NCBI GenBank assembly: GCA_963833955.1
Contig: CAWHZY010000015.1
Span: forward strand, 248,001-312,000
DNA length: 64,000 nucleotides
Direction: 5' to 3'
DNA from: Roseiarcus sp963833955
Lineage (GTDB): Bacteria; Pseudomonadota; Alphaproteobacteria; Rhizobiales; Beijerinckiaceae
The notes beneath the pieces are model-generated. The model did not search any database. It saw only the letters and a program-made list of their open reading frames with translations, and was not told the origin of the DNA. Below are positions 1 to 9,470 of this stretch, piece after piece (position 1 is the first letter of the stretch; the number at the start of each line of letters is the position of its first letter). A program made the translations under genes and the position numbers.

Positions 1-218
1 TCGGCGCTGCTCAGGGCGCCCTAGAGGGGCCGTGTCACCGGGTCCCCATAAAGGGCGCCAAGTCCGGCCTTGCCGCGCCCGCATTTCGTTTCTATACCGC
101 GCCAAGCTAATTGAGGAAACGGTGGGAAACGCATTCCGGGGAGCGGCTTACCTCCGGCGTGATCATTGCATAACTCAATCGGCCGACCCATCGGCTGGCG
201 ACGAATAGGACGTTGTTG

Positions 219-2483
219 ATGCGCGCGCCGGGCGGACCGCGTCTATTGTTGCGGCGGCTCCGCGAGGTGATGGCGGAGCCTGTCACCGCCCAGGCGCGCC
301 TGGACCGGATCGTCGTCCTCATCGCCTCCAATATGGTGGCCGAGGTGTGCTCGCTTTACGTCGTGCGCGCTGACGGAGCGATGGAGTTGTTCGCCACCGA
401 GGGGCTCAACCGCGAGGCGGTCCATCTGACCACGATGCGCCCGGGCGAGGGCCTTGTCGGCCTGATCGTCTCCAGCGCCGAGCCGCTGGCGCTGTCCGAC
501 GCGCAGCATCATCCCTCCTTTTCCTACAGACCCGAGACGGGTGAAGAGATCTTCCAGTCGTTCCTCGGCGTGCCGGTATTGCGAGGCGGCGCCACGATCG
601 GGGTGCTCGTGGTGCAAAACCGTGCGCGGCGCGCCTATTCGGAGGAAGAGCTCGAGGCGCTGCAGACGACCGCGATGCTGCTCGCCGAGATGATCGCGTC
701 TGGAGAACTGCAGGGGATCGCCGCCCAGGGCGCACCGATCGCCGTGCGCCGGCAAATGTCGCTCAAAGGGGTCGGCATCGCCGACGGGCTCGGCCTCGGG
801 CATGTGGTTATGCACCAACCCCGCGTAACGGTGTCCACGATCGTCGCGGACGACGTGGAATCGGAGCTCATTCGGCTCGAGACGGCGATCAGCGCCATGC
901 GCGCCTCGGTCGACGATCTGATCGACCGCAACGACGACGGGGTCGGCGGCGAGCACCGCGACGTGCTGGAAGCCTTCCGAATGATCGCGCACGATCGCGG
1001 TTGGCTGCGCCGGCTGCGCGAGGCCGTGAGCTCGGGCCTGACCGCCGAGGCTGCGGTCGAGCGCGTCCATAACGACGCCCGCGCCAAGTTGCAGCGCCAG
1101 ACTGATCCTTATCTGCGCGATCGGCTCCACGACCTGACCGACATCGCCAATCGCCTCTTGCATCAGCTCGCCGGCCAGAGCCTGGTTCTGCTGCCGGACG
1201 AATTGCCGGAGAACGCCATTCTTGTCGCCCGCTCGATGAGCCCGGCGGCGCTGCTCGATTACGACCGCGCCCGGCTGCGCGGTCTGGTGCTGGAGGAGGC
1301 CGGCGCCTCGAGCCATATCGCCATCGTCGCCCGCGCGCTTGGCGTTCCCGCCGTGAGCGATATCGCGAATATCTCTGAAATCGTCGAGCATGGCGACGCG
1401 ATCATCGTCGACGGAGACGCGGGTGAAATCCATCTGCGCCCGCCGGCCGATGTCGAAGCGGCTTATGCCGAAAAGGCGCGCATGCGCGCCCGGCGCCAGG
1501 CGCAATATCGCGCTCTCCGCGATACGCCGACAACCACTGTCGACGGGGTGTCGATCGGCCTGCATATGAACGCCGGGCTGCTTGTCGACATGCCGCATCT
1601 GGCGGAAACCGGGGCGCAGTCGATCGGCCTCTTCCGCACCGAATTGCAGTTCATGCTCGCGGCGCGCTTTCCCCGACCCGGCGCGCAACAGCAGCTCTAC
1701 CGCGCCATCCTCGACGCCGCCGGCGACCGGCCGGTCACCTTCCGCACACTCGACATCGGCGGCGACAAGCTTCTGCCCTACATGAAGGGCGCAGACGAGC
1801 AAAACCCGGCGCTCGGATGGCGTGCGCTTCGCATCGGGCTCGACCGCCCGGCGCTGCTGCGGATGCAATTTCGCGCCTTCATCCGCGCCGCGGCGGGACG
1901 CGATCTCAGGATCATGGCCCCGATGGTTTCGACCGTCGACGAATACAGAGTCGCCCGCTCGCTGTTCGATCATGAACTCAATTGGAGCCGAAGCCGCGGC
2001 CATGAACTGCCGCGGACGTCCAGTCTCGGCGTGATGGTCGAAGTGCCGTCGCTCTTGTGGCAGCTCGACGAGATCGCCGCAGCCGCGGACTTCCTTTCCG
2101 TCGGCTCGAACGATCTCATGCAATATCTTTACGCGGTCGACCGCGACAACCGCCGGGTCGCCAACCGCTTCGATCCGTTGAGCGTGGGCTTCTTGCGCGC
2201 GCTCCGTTCGATCGCTGAGGCGGGCGAGCGACACGGAACGCCAGTGACCCTGTGCGGGGAGATGGGCGGACAGACCCTCGAAGCCATGGCGCTCATGGCG
2301 ATCGGCTACCGCGAATTGTCGATGTCCGCGACCTCGATCGGGCCCATCAAGGCGATGACGCTGTCGCTCAATGTCGGCGAGGCGGAGCGCGAGGTCGAGG
2401 CGATGCTGGCCAAAGGGCGCGAGGATGCATCCTTACGGAAGCCGCTGGAGCAGCTGGCGGAACGCCTCCAGGTGCGCCTCTAG
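219..2483 (+). CDS. ptsP: PtsP: GAF-domain phosphoenolpyruvate-protein phosphotransferase (nitrogen PTS enzyme I)
   Basis: First phosphotransferase of the nitrogen-type PTS: it autophosphorylates from PEP and passes the phosphate to NPr. Residues about 15-165 form a GAF sensor domain. The swivelling domain carries the phosphohistidine in GASSHIAIVAR, and the C-terminal PEP-binding barrel ends with the CGEMGGQ active-site loop. The length (about 754 aa) is normal for PtsP. I place the start at the ATG at 219, 8 bases after AGGA; two TTG codons lie just before it. prfA follows after 50 bases, the usual alphaproteobacterial neighbourhood. The upstream 218 bases hold no gene I can support. Confidence 0.95.
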   Translation: MRAPGGPRLLLRRLREVMAEPVTAQARLDRIVVLIASNMVAEVCSLYVVRADGAMELFATEGLNREAVHLTTMRPGEGLVGLIVSSAEPLALSDAQHHPSFSYRPETGEEIFQSFLGVPVLRGGATIGVLVVQNRARRAYSEEELEALQTTAMLLAEMIASGELQGIAAQGAPIAVRRQMSLKGVGIADGLGLGHVVMHQPRVTVSTIVADDVESELIRLETAISAMRASVDDLIDRNDDGVGGEHRDVLEAFRMIAHDRGWLRRLREAVSSGLTAEAAVERVHNDARAKLQRQTDPYLRDRLHDLTDIANRLLHQLAGQSLVLLPDELPENAILVARSMSPAALLDYDRARLRGLVLEEAGASSHIAIVARALGVPAVSDIANISEIVEHGDAIIVDGDAGEIHLRPPADVEAAYAEKARMRARRQAQYRALRDTPTTTVDGVSIGLHMNAGLLVDMPHLAETGAQSIGLFRTELQFMLAARFPRPGAQQQLYRAILDAAGDRPVTFRTLDIGGDKLLPYMKGADEQNPALGWRALRIGLDRPALLRMQFRAFIRAAAGRDLRIMAPMVSTVDEYRVARSLFDHELNWSRSRGHELPRTSSLGVMVEVPSLLWQLDEIAAAADFLSVGSNDLMQYLYAVDRDNRRVANRFDPLSVGFLRALRSIAEAGERHGTPVTLCGEMGGQTLEAMALMAIGYRELSMSATSIGPIKAMTLSLNVGEAEREVEAMLAKGREDASLRKPLEQLAERLQVRL

Positions 2484-2533
2484 CGACGCGAGCGTCATCA
2501 CCGCCCGCCGCTTCCGCTTCTTGAGCTCACGCA

Positions 2534-3610
2534 ATGCCCGCCAACGACAATCTCGATCTCATCCTCCGCCGCCACCGGGAAATCTCGGCTCGCCTGTCCG
2601 AGGGCGCCTCGGGAGCGCAATATTCCGCATTGTCACGCGAGCTCAACGAGCTTGTCCCGGTAGTCGCCGCGATCGAGGCCTTTCAGTCCAAAGAAAAGGA
2701 GCGTGTGGATCTCGCAGCGATGCTGCGGGAGCCGAATCTGGACCCCGACATGCGCGCCATGGCCGATGGAGAGCTTGCCGCCGTCGAAGCCGAAGCGGAA
2801 GCAATGTCCAGGGCGATCCGGATTGCGCTCCTGCCCAAGGACGCCGCCGACGAGGGCAGCGCAATCATCGAGATCCGGGCGGGCACGGGCGGTGACGAAG
2901 CCGCCCTCTTCGCTGGCGACTTGTTCCGCATGTACATCAAATACGCCGAGCGGAAGCGCTGGAAGGTCGAAGTTCTGTCGTCGAGCGAGGGAACGGCGGG
3001 GGGGTTCAAGGAGATCGTGGCCGAAGTGTCCGGCCGCGGCGTTTTCGCCCGGCTCAAGTTCGAGAGTGGCGTCCATCGGGTGCAACGCGTGCCTTCAACC
3101 GAGACCCAGGGCCGCATCCACACTTCCGCCGCAACCGTCGCCGTGCTGCCGATCCCTGAGGAAGCGGACTTCGAGATCAACGAGGCCGATCTCAAGATCG
3201 ACACCATGCGCTCGAGCGGCGCCGGCGGCCAGCATGTCAACAAGACGGAATCGGCGATTCGCATTACCCATCTGCCGACCGGCGTGGTGGTCGCGATGCA
3301 GGAGGAGCGTTCGCAGCATCGCAACCGCGCCAAGGCGATGGCTCTCTTACGCTCGCGCATCCTCGACGCCAAAAACCAGAAGCTCGACGCCGATCGCGCT
3401 GAGGCCCGGCGCTCCCAGGTCGGTTCCGGCGACCGGTCGCAGCGCATCCGAACCTATAATTTCCCGCAAGGGCGGGTGACCGACCATCGCATCAACCTGA
3501 CCCTATATTCGCTGGACCGGATCATGGAAGGGGAGGGTCTCGACGAGATCATTGACGGACTGACCGCCGAACGTCAGGCAGAGCTGTTGGCCGCGCAGGC
3601 GGCGTCGTGA
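2534..3610 (+). CDS. prfA: Peptide chain release factor 1
   Basis: Class I release factor that terminates translation at UAA and UAG. The 358-residue length is standard. The peptidyl-hydrolysis motif GAGGQHVNKTESA and the codon-recognition loop with a P-S-T tripeptide (RVPSTETQGR) are both present. The stop codon overlaps the GTG start of nadD by four bases, so the two are probably translationally coupled. In many alphaproteobacteria prfA is followed by the RF methyltransferase prmC; here nadD takes that place and no prmC is seen in the window. Confidence 0.97.
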   Translation: MPANDNLDLILRRHREISARLSEGASGAQYSALSRELNELVPVVAAIEAFQSKEKERVDLAAMLREPNLDPDMRAMADGELAAVEAEAEAMSRAIRIALLPKDAADEGSAIIEIRAGTGGDEAALFAGDLFRMYIKYAERKRWKVEVLSSSEGTAGGFKEIVAEVSGRGVFARLKFESGVHRVQRVPSTETQGRIHTSAATVAVLPIPEEADFEINEADLKIDTMRSSGAGGQHVNKTESAIRITHLPTGVVVAMQEERSQHRNRAKAMALLRSRILDAKNQKLDADRAEARRSQVGSGDRSQRIRTYNFPQGRVTDHRINLTLYSLDRIMEGEGLDEIIDGLTAERQAELLAAQAAS

Positions 3611-4248
3611 CGCCCGTTCCGCGCTTGCCGCCGTTCACGCCGGGAATGCGCATCGGCCTCCTCGGCGGGTCGTTCAATCCGCCGCACGAGGGGCATGCGC
3701 TCATCACCCGGCTTGCGCTGCGCCGGCTCGCGCTCGACCGCGTCTGGTGGCTGGTGACGCCCGGCAATCCCTTGAAGTCGCTGACGGGCCTGGCGGCGCT
3801 CAACGCCCGCGTCGAGGCCGCGCGTGGGATCGACGTCGGGCCTCGCGTCGTGGTCGCCGACATCGAGGCGCAGATCGGCTCGCGCTTTACTTATGACACG
3901 CTTCTCTGGCTCAAGCGCCGAGCGCCGGGCGTCCATTTCGTCTGGATCATGGGCGCTGACAATCTTCGCCAGTTCCATCTCTGGCGTCACTGGCGTTTGA
4001 TCGCCGAGCTCACGCCGATCGTGGTCGTCGATCGACCGGGCTCGACCCTGAAGGCGATCTCGAGCCCCGCGGGCGCCGCGCTTGGGCGTTGGAGGATCCC
4101 GGAGCGAGACGCTTCGCGCTTTGCGACATTGCGGCCGCCGGCGCTTCTCTTTCTCCACGGGCCGCGCTCTGGATTATCCTCAACCGCGCTGAGGCGCGTG
4201 AACGCATCTCAGCATGGCCATGCAACGCAGGCCGGGATCTCCTCTTGA
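3607..4248 (+). CDS. nadD: Nicotinate-nucleotide adenylyltransferase
   Basis: Adenylates nicotinate mononucleotide with ATP to form deamido-NAD in NAD biosynthesis. The nucleotidyltransferase signature GGSFNPPHEGHALI (HxGH) lies near residue 20, FVWIMGADNL is the substrate loop, and GLSSTALRR near the C-terminus matches the SSTxIR motif. The GTG start overlaps the prfA stop (GTGA). The 213-residue length is typical. Downstream comes a broken catabolic region, so the prfA-nadD unit probably ends here. Confidence 0.93.
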   Translation: MTPVPRLPPFTPGMRIGLLGGSFNPPHEGHALITRLALRRLALDRVWWLVTPGNPLKSLTGLAALNARVEAARGIDVGPRVVVADIEAQIGSRFTYDTLLWLKRRAPGVHFVWIMGADNLRQFHLWRHWRLIAELTPIVVVDRPGSTLKAISSPAGAALGRWRIPERDASRFATLRPPALLFLHGPRSGLSSTALRRVNASQHGHATQAGISS

Positions 4249-4308
4249 GGCGTCCTCGCCAGTACGGATAAAACGCCGAGCACGCGTGGCGAGGCCAAGA
4301 GAACGCCG

Positions 4309-4494
4309 ATGAACCCGTCCGCACTGATCGTCGGCGCGGGCCCCGCGGGGCTCACGCTCGCGTACGAACTCACCCGCTACAGGGTTCCGGTGCGCGTTGT
4401 CGAGAGGGCGCGCCAGCTTACGCCGTCGGCCGATCGTCGAGGCTCAGCGGGGGCTCGAGAAATTCCACCCGCCACTTCACGCCGAAACGGTTGA
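4309..4494 (+). pseudogene. N-terminal stub of an FAD-dependent aromatic monooxygenase
   Basis: The first about 40 residues, MNPSALIVGAGPAGLTLAYE onward, are the GxGxxG FAD-binding start of a PheA/TfdB/UbiH-type flavin monooxygenase; the rest of the usual 400-550 residues is missing. After roughly position 4430 the frame only reads the antisense of the neighbouring cupin gene. I read this as a truncated remnant left by a deletion, not a working small protein. Confidence 0.6.
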
Positions 4495-4899
4495 GCGCGG
4501 CCTTATCCGGCACGCCGTTTCGCATCGCCTCGGCAAGTTCCGTGAAGAAGGCGGCAGCGTCGAGAGCCGGAACGATGAGAATATACTGGCGCGCTGGCTT
4601 GTCCGTGACATTGACGAACCCATGGCCCGCGCCGCCAGGGATGCTGACCACATCGCCAGCCTCCGCATAGAAGCGACGCCCGTCCATTTCATAGAGGTAT
4701 CGGCCTTCGAGGACGCGAAAGATCCCCGCCTCGGGATGCTAGTGTCGCGGCGGGCCCTTCCCGGCGCGTTGATGGTTTCGATGATGGAGAACGCACCGCC
4801 GCTCGACGGGGGCGCCATGGGGACCATGAGATCAAGCCCGATTGCCGGGATTGTGATTGGCGCATCCGCGCCTTTGGAGTGAACAAAGGATATGCTCAT
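4418..4899 (-). pseudogene. Cupin-domain protein, broken by a frameshift and a nonsense codon
   Basis: A single-domain cupin of about 160 residues. The N-terminal half starts at 4899 (MSISFVHSKGADAPITIPAI) and the C-terminal half, with the second cupin motif (AGDVVSIPGGAGHGFVN), ends at 4418. A base is missing near 4760, and a TAG at 4739-4741 interrupts the metal-binding motif, which would read GPPRH-stop-HPEAGIFRVLEG. Both lesions must be corrected to restore the cupin. Two separate defects make real decay more likely than one sequencing slip. The substrate is unknown. Confidence 0.75.
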
Positions 4900-5028
4900 T
4901 GTCTTGCCTTCGGCCTCCCACTGTCGGTAGCTCTCGTAGCAGCGCGCGGATTCGCGGAAAACGCGCCGCTTCGTTCTCTATGCTCGTGATCTAGGCGTGG
5001 CAGGATTCGAACGCCCCGGAGAAAACTC

Positions 5029-5998
5029 GTGAAAATTGCGATCATCGATGATTGGCAAGGCGTGGCGCGAAGCAGCGCCGACTGGTCTCGACTTGACGCA
5101 CGCGCGGAGTTGGTCTTTTTCGCTGACGCTTTCGGCTCCGAGGACGACGCCGCTCTGGCGCTCGCGGATTTCGACATCATCCTGACAATGCGTGAGCGGA
5201 CGGCTTTTCCCGAAAGCCTCATCCGCCGTCTCCCCAAGCTGCGCATGATCGGCATCACGGGGCCTTCAAACCCCACGGTGGACGTCGAGGCCTGCACGCG
5301 TCGGGACGTGACGGTCTGCAACACGCCGCGCAGCGAGGCCCTTTATGCGACCGCGGAACTGGCGCTTGGCCTGATGATCGCCGCCGCCCGCGCGATTCCC
5401 GCCGCCGACAAGGTCATGCGCGCTGGCGGTTTCCAATTTGGCCTGCCCGTGGGCATGGGCCTCGCCGGCAAAACTCTCGGTATTGTCGGTGCTGGCCGCC
5501 TCGGGGCGCGTCTCGCCCGCTCCGCGCTCGCGCTCGACATGAAGGTCGATCGCCTGGAGCCCGAACCTGACGGACGCGAAGGCTCGAGAGGCCGGCGCCG
5601 TCCTCGTCGGCAAATCGGATCTCATGAGCGAGGCCGACGTCATCTCCGTGCACATGGTGCTCTCGCCACGCACGCGCGGCCTCATCGGCGCCGAGGATAT
5701 CGCCCGCATGAAACAGGGCGCGATCCTGATCAACACCTCGCGAGGCCCGCTCATCGACGAAGCCGCTCTCCTCGCCGCCGTTCAGGCGGGCAAGATCATC
5801 GCGGCGCTCGACGTCTACGACAAAGAGCCACTGCCGAAGGACCATCCATTGCGGGCGTCGGACCACACCGTCCTCACGCCCCATCTCGGCTATGGGGTCG
5901 AGGAGACGTGGCGCCAGTTTTATCCGCAGAGCGTCGAGAACGCCGAGGCCTTTTTAGACGGCAAGCCCATCCGGGTCCTGAACGCGCAAAAATCGTAG
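5029..5998 (+). pseudogene. D-2-hydroxyacid dehydrogenase family protein, one-base frameshift
   Basis: NAD-dependent dehydrogenase of the phosphoglycerate dehydrogenase-like family. The frame from 5029 covers the catalytic N-terminus and the Rossmann glycines (GKTLGIVGAGRLGARLARSA). The rest continues in another frame through INTSRGPLIDEAALLAA and HTVLTPHLGYGVEETW to 5998, including the catalytic His region. Removing one base at about 5548 (ATGAAGGTC-G-ATCGCC) restores a continuous protein of about 322 residues with the expected IAWSPNLTD stretch. Everything else is intact, so a sequencing error or a recent mutation is possible. Confidence 0.85.
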
Positions 5999-6045
5999 GA
6001 CGTTCAAATCGAAGCCGACGAGCCGGCTCGGCACTCCTGGTCAGC

Positions 6046-6371
6046 CTAATCCAAGGGCCAGACTTCCACGACACCATGGGCGATTGCGCATGGCGTTTTC
6101 GAAACGATCCTGATCGCCTCCGCGAGATCGGCGGCCTCGATCACCGCGAAGCCGGCGACCGGCAAGGCGGACGACATGAAGGCGGAGTTCTCCGTCCTGA
6201 CTCCAGCCGCCACCGGATTGCGCACTTGCACTGGTGCGCCCACGACGCCGATCAACGCTCCGCGCTTCTTCATCTCGGCGTCGTGGGCGTGAACTGCGTC
6301 GCGGACGTCTTTGGGTGTGTGCGTTCATATCCCGCGTGATCGCCATATCCGATGGTCACGAATTTCGGCAT
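6046..6371 (-). pseudogene. YCII-related (DGPF) domain protein, CA-repeat frameshift
   Basis: A small YCII/DGPF-type protein of about 108 residues. The start at 6371 follows a strong GGAGG and reads MPKFVTIGYGDHAGYERT. The remainder, VRDAVHAHDAEMKKRGALIG to VVEVWPLD, continues in another frame. The shift maps to a CACACA run at about 6313-6321; deleting one CA gives YERTPKDVRDAVHAHD. DGPF proteins often sit with ECF sigma factors, but none is seen here. Function unknown. Confidence 0.7.
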
Positions 6372-6396
6372 TTCGAGTTTCCTCCTCGAGGCGGCG

Positions 6397-6505
6397 CTCA
6401 TAGCAATTCTATTTGAGCGCGACTGATCGCGCTCAAACCCGCGCAACGGCGCGGGCGCGCATTCGCGCTTCGGCCATAAGGCGATGATCGGTTCCGATCA
6501 TCGCG
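6397..6505. repeat. Interspersed palindromic repeat, copy 1
   Basis: About 108 bases that recur in inverted orientation at 55281-55391 with near identity. It contains a perfect hairpin at 6412-6437 (11-bp arms TTTGAGCGCGA around a 4-base loop), a GC-rich middle, and the palindrome GATGATCGGTTCCGATCATC at 6482-6501. It lies between the YCII gene and the DUF1330 gene. This has the look of a REP/BIME-like dispersed element. Confidence 0.75.
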
Positions 6506-6632
6506 TCTTGGTATCATGGCTTCGCAACCAACAACGCCCGAACGCGCGATTCCGGCAGGGCCTAATGTGCCAATGTCATTCAGTAGTTTCTCGGAATAGG
6601 AGGTGGCGTTGGCTCCAATCTGGAGGAACGCG

Positions 6633-7019
6633 ATGACAACTCGATCTCAGGTGGCTCTCGCCTTGCTGGCGGGTTTTGCGATCGGCGCCGCCGCCGTTCC
6701 GGGCCTCCACGCTGCGGGCAGCGCGCCCGCCTATGTTGTGACAGAAATCGGCATCAGCGACTTGGATGCGTATCAAAAGGAATATGTCCCTCTCGCCGAG
6801 GCCTCGATCAAGGCGTCTGGAGGTCGCCTCATCGCGACCGGGCGCAATATCGTTGTCCATGAGGGGCCGTCTCCGGGGACGCGCGTCGCCATCAATGCGT
6901 TCGACAGCCTCGATGCGGCGCAGGCGTGGCGCAACTCAGATCAGTTCAAGGAAGCGCGCAAAGTCGGTCACAAGTATGCGAGGTTCCGCTCTTTCGCGAT
7001 CGAGGGCCTGCCTCAATAG
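6633..7019 (+). CDS. Exported DUF1330 domain protein
   Basis: Begins with a signal peptide (residues about 1-26, ALALLAGFAIGAAAVPGLHA) and continues as a DUF1330 ferredoxin-like fold: YVVTEIGISDLDAYQKEYVP and the closing AINAFDSLDAAQAWRNSDQF. An in-frame GTG lies at 6603, but the ATG at 6633 has a GGAGGA seven bases ahead and puts the signal peptide at the N-terminus. DUF1330 proteins are small dimeric alpha/beta proteins with no settled role; this one should be periplasmic. Confidence 0.8.
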   Translation: MTTRSQVALALLAGFAIGAAAVPGLHAAGSAPAYVVTEIGISDLDAYQKEYVPLAEASIKASGGRLIATGRNIVVHEGPSPGTRVAINAFDSLDAAQAWRNSDQFKEARKVGHKYARFRSFAIEGLPQ

Positions 7020-7179
7020 ACCCCGCGACGCCCGAATTCGCCGGGTCACTTAAGAGGCAAAGACACTGGCTGGGGACGGAAGAGTCTTGTTCGCAGGCTG
7101 GTCCGGACCAGACGGGGCAGTCTGGCGCAAGGTTCAGGACGGAGGCTCGTTAATCGCAATATTCTGTCCTAGGGCTCTC

Positions 7180-8001
7180 ATGCCGCGCTTGTCCTCCCGC
7201 CCCGCTCTCCCGCGCGCCTTGTTCGCAGCCGCGCTCGCGGCTTTCGCCGCGCCGCTCGCCGCCTGCCAGGACTTTGGCGACGTCACCGGCTCTATTCCGG
7301 CGTCAGCGACGCAGCCGACCGACGACGCGAAGCTCCGTGCCTACGCCGATGAATTGGGCAAGCGTTACGACCGTAACCCGGGCGAGAAGACAGCTTCGAT
7401 CGAATATGCCCGCGCATTGCGGGCGCTGACCCGATACAATGAGGCCGTCGCCGTCATCCAGACCGCGGCGATCAGGACGCCTAAGGATTTCGACGTGCTC
7501 GGCGAATATGGCAAGGCGCTCGCCGACGCCGGCCAACTCACGCAAGCCAAGGACGTCCTCTCCCACGCCTATACGCCCGACGATCCACGATGGGACGTCA
7601 TGTCGGTGCAGGGGACGGTGGCCGACCGGCTCGGCGACCATGCCGGGGCGATGCAATTCTACCACGAGGCGCTCAAGATCGCGCCGGGGGAACCCAGCGT
7701 GCTCACCAATATGGGGCTCTCGCTCGCGCTGGCCAAGCAATTGCCCGCGGCTGAGGGCGCCCTGAAACAGGCGGTCGCCAGTCCCAAAGCCGACGCGCGC
7801 ATGCGCGGCGACCTCGCTTTGGTGCTGGCGCTCGAAGGCAAATTCAGCGACGCCGAGACGGTCGGCCGGACCGACCTTTCTCCGGACGCGGCGCGCGCCA
7901 ATGTCGAGGCGATCCGCCAGATGATCGCGCAGAACGATACCTTGCGCGACTTGCGCAAGCCCGCGAAGCCGAAAGTAGCCAAGACCGAAGACGCGGGCTG
8001 A
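7180..8001 (+). CDS. TPR-repeat lipoprotein, TadD-like
   Basis: A 273-residue protein with a lipoprotein signal (residues about 1-28, lipobox LAAC) followed by tetratricopeptide repeats, e.g. LRALTRYNEAVAVIQTAAIR and LGDHAGAMQFYHEALKIAPG. This resembles TadD, the outer-membrane pilotin-type TPR lipoprotein of Flp/Tad pilus systems. No other tad genes are in the window, so this may be an orphan or the end of a split locus. The frame is open from 7087, but the ATG at 7180 directly precedes the signal sequence. Confidence 0.8.
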   Translation: MPRLSSRPALPRALFAAALAAFAAPLAACQDFGDVTGSIPASATQPTDDAKLRAYADELGKRYDRNPGEKTASIEYARALRALTRYNEAVAVIQTAAIRTPKDFDVLGEYGKALADAGQLTQAKDVLSHAYTPDDPRWDVMSVQGTVADRLGDHAGAMQFYHEALKIAPGEPSVLTNMGLSLALAKQLPAAEGALKQAVASPKADARMRGDLALVLALEGKFSDAETVGRTDLSPDAARANVEAIRQMIAQNDTLRDLRKPAKPKVAKTEDAG

Positions 8002-8039
8002 GGCTCTCCTCAGGAACAGCGCGCTTCAGACGGAATCGC

Positions 8040-8118
8040 AGCCGGTCATCCGTGTCATTCCCGCGCAAGCGGGCGCCAAGGTCGCGCTGGATACCCGCGT
8101 TCGCGGGCGATCGGCTCG
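8040..8118. repeat. Intergenic GC-rich hairpin element
   Basis: The segment contains CCCGCGCAAGCGGG and CCCGCGTTCGCGGG, two short hairpins of the type common in dispersed intergenic elements of rhizobial-order genomes. It may also terminate the upstream TPR gene. I see only one copy in the window. Confidence 0.35.
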
Positions 8119-8214
8119 CGGCCTGGCGTCAATAGCGGATCGCTGGCGCGGCCGGGCGATTCAGTCTAGTCTCAGGCGCTCGACCGAACGATGCACTGAG
8201 AAGGAAGAACAACC

Positions 8215-8850
8215 GTGTCAGAGATGACCCTTTGGGGCTTTGACGGCTCCACCTATGTCCGCACGGTCAAGATGGTCCTGGCCGAAAAGGGCGTGACCGA
8301 CTTCAAGCAAGTGCCGTTGAATGTGCTTAAGGGCGAGCCAAAGACGCCCGAGCATCGGGAGCGTCATCCGTTCGGCAAGGTCCCGGTCCTCGACCACGAC
8401 GGCATGCGCATTCTGGAAACGACGGCGATTGCGCGCTACCTCAACGACGTCCTTCCCGGCAAGTCGCTGATCCCGTCGGCGCCGAAGGACCGCGCGCGGA
8501 TGGACATGATTATCGGCCTCATCGACTCCTACGGCTACGGCGCCCTGACCGGCGGCGTGGCCGCCTATCATCTGTTCCCGGATTTTGTCGGCGGAAAGAA
8601 CGAGGCGATGCGCAAGGGCGGCCTCGAGAATGGCCGCAAAGTGATCGAACTCGCCATGAAGACGAAAGGCCCTTCCCCCTTCATTGCCGGCGACTTGAGC
8701 CTCGCCGACCTCTATCTCGCGCCTATCGCCTTCTACGTCTCGCTCACGCCGGACAAGGACGCACTCTTCGACGTGCCCGGCTTCGCGGATTGGTGGACGA
8801 AGATCCAAGCGTTGCCGAGTTTCAAGGACACCCAACCCGACCTAGGCTGA
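8215..8850 (+). CDS. Glutathione S-transferase family protein
   Basis: A cytosolic GST of 211 residues. The N-terminal thioredoxin-like domain (MTLWGFDGSTYVRTVKMVLA) carries the conserved glutathione site with cis-Pro and Glu-Thr (FGKVPVLDHDG, LETTAIARYL). The C-terminal helical domain contains the N-capping Asp in FIAGDLSLADLYLAP. The GTG start follows AAGGAAG. The convergent TetR-like gene overlaps its 3' end by 29 bases. Natural substrate unknown. Confidence 0.9.
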   Translation: MSEMTLWGFDGSTYVRTVKMVLAEKGVTDFKQVPLNVLKGEPKTPEHRERHPFGKVPVLDHDGMRILETTAIARYLNDVLPGKSLIPSAPKDRARMDMIIGLIDSYGYGALTGGVAAYHLFPDFVGGKNEAMRKGGLENGRKVIELAMKTKGPSPFIAGDLSLADLYLAPIAFYVSLTPDKDALFDVPGFADWWTKIQALPSFKDTQPDLG

Positions 8851-9470
8851 CAGCGCGCCCCGCGGCATCACCTTGTTGAGTGTGATCGGCAGGTCTCGCG
8901 CGCTTTGGCGCGAACTTGGGCCGCGGAGAAGCTCCCGCCTCGGGTTCACCCTGCCGGACCAAGCCCATATTTGACTGCAACGTCGATTGGTACGCATCGC
9001 CTAGCGCCAGAGCGACGAGCTCGGCCGCAATTTGCGTCGACTGATCGGCGGGCACTCCGCAGGTTTCGAGCAATCCCGCTATTCGGCGCCGAATAACGCG
9101 CATGCCGGACCGATCGAAAACGCGAGCAAGTTCCGGAAAACGCCAGCCGTCCGCCACGATCAAACGATAGAGCGCCAGCCCATCCGGCTCGATAAGCGCC
9201 GAGGTGAAGGCGCTGAGTTCGTCCGCGAGCCTGTTCGCAATGGGTTTATCCGTGTCGGCCGCGGGCGCGTTCTCGAGGCCCGCGCGCATGGATTCGCACG
9301 TGGCGGTAACCAGCCCCTCGAACAAAGCTTCCTTGCTGGGGAAGTGCCGATAGAGGGTCATTTTGGCGATGCCCCCTTCAGCCGCGACCCGGTCAAGCGT
9401 CCCCGCCTAGGCCGTCCCTGAGCATGATCGGCCGGGCGGCCCGCAGGATTGCGGCGCGCGTTTCCGCCAT
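8822..9470 (-). pseudogene. TetR-family transcriptional regulator, frameshifted within the HTH
   Basis: From 9470 the sequence reads MAETRAAILRAARPIMLRDG, a standard TetR helix 1-2. It then hits a stop and resumes in another frame as TLDRVAAEGGIAKMTLYRHF, the recognition helix. One extra base near 9405, in a G/C run, accounts for the break. The ligand domain (residues about 60-190) is complete. The last about 29 bases run antisense into the GST gene. If the frame is really broken, the regulator is dead; if it is a read error, it likely controls itself or the GST. Confidence 0.75.

Noticed and set aside
243..2234. 663-codon open frame antisense to ptsP
   Set aside because: Shadow frame caused by high GC third positions; no recognisable domain, while the + strand encodes a full PtsP.
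4990..5015. tRNA-like fragment (GGCAGGATTCGAAC)
   Set aside because: Resembles a tRNA T arm, but there is no matching acceptor stem or further tRNA arm, so it is too short to call a tRNA or attachment site.
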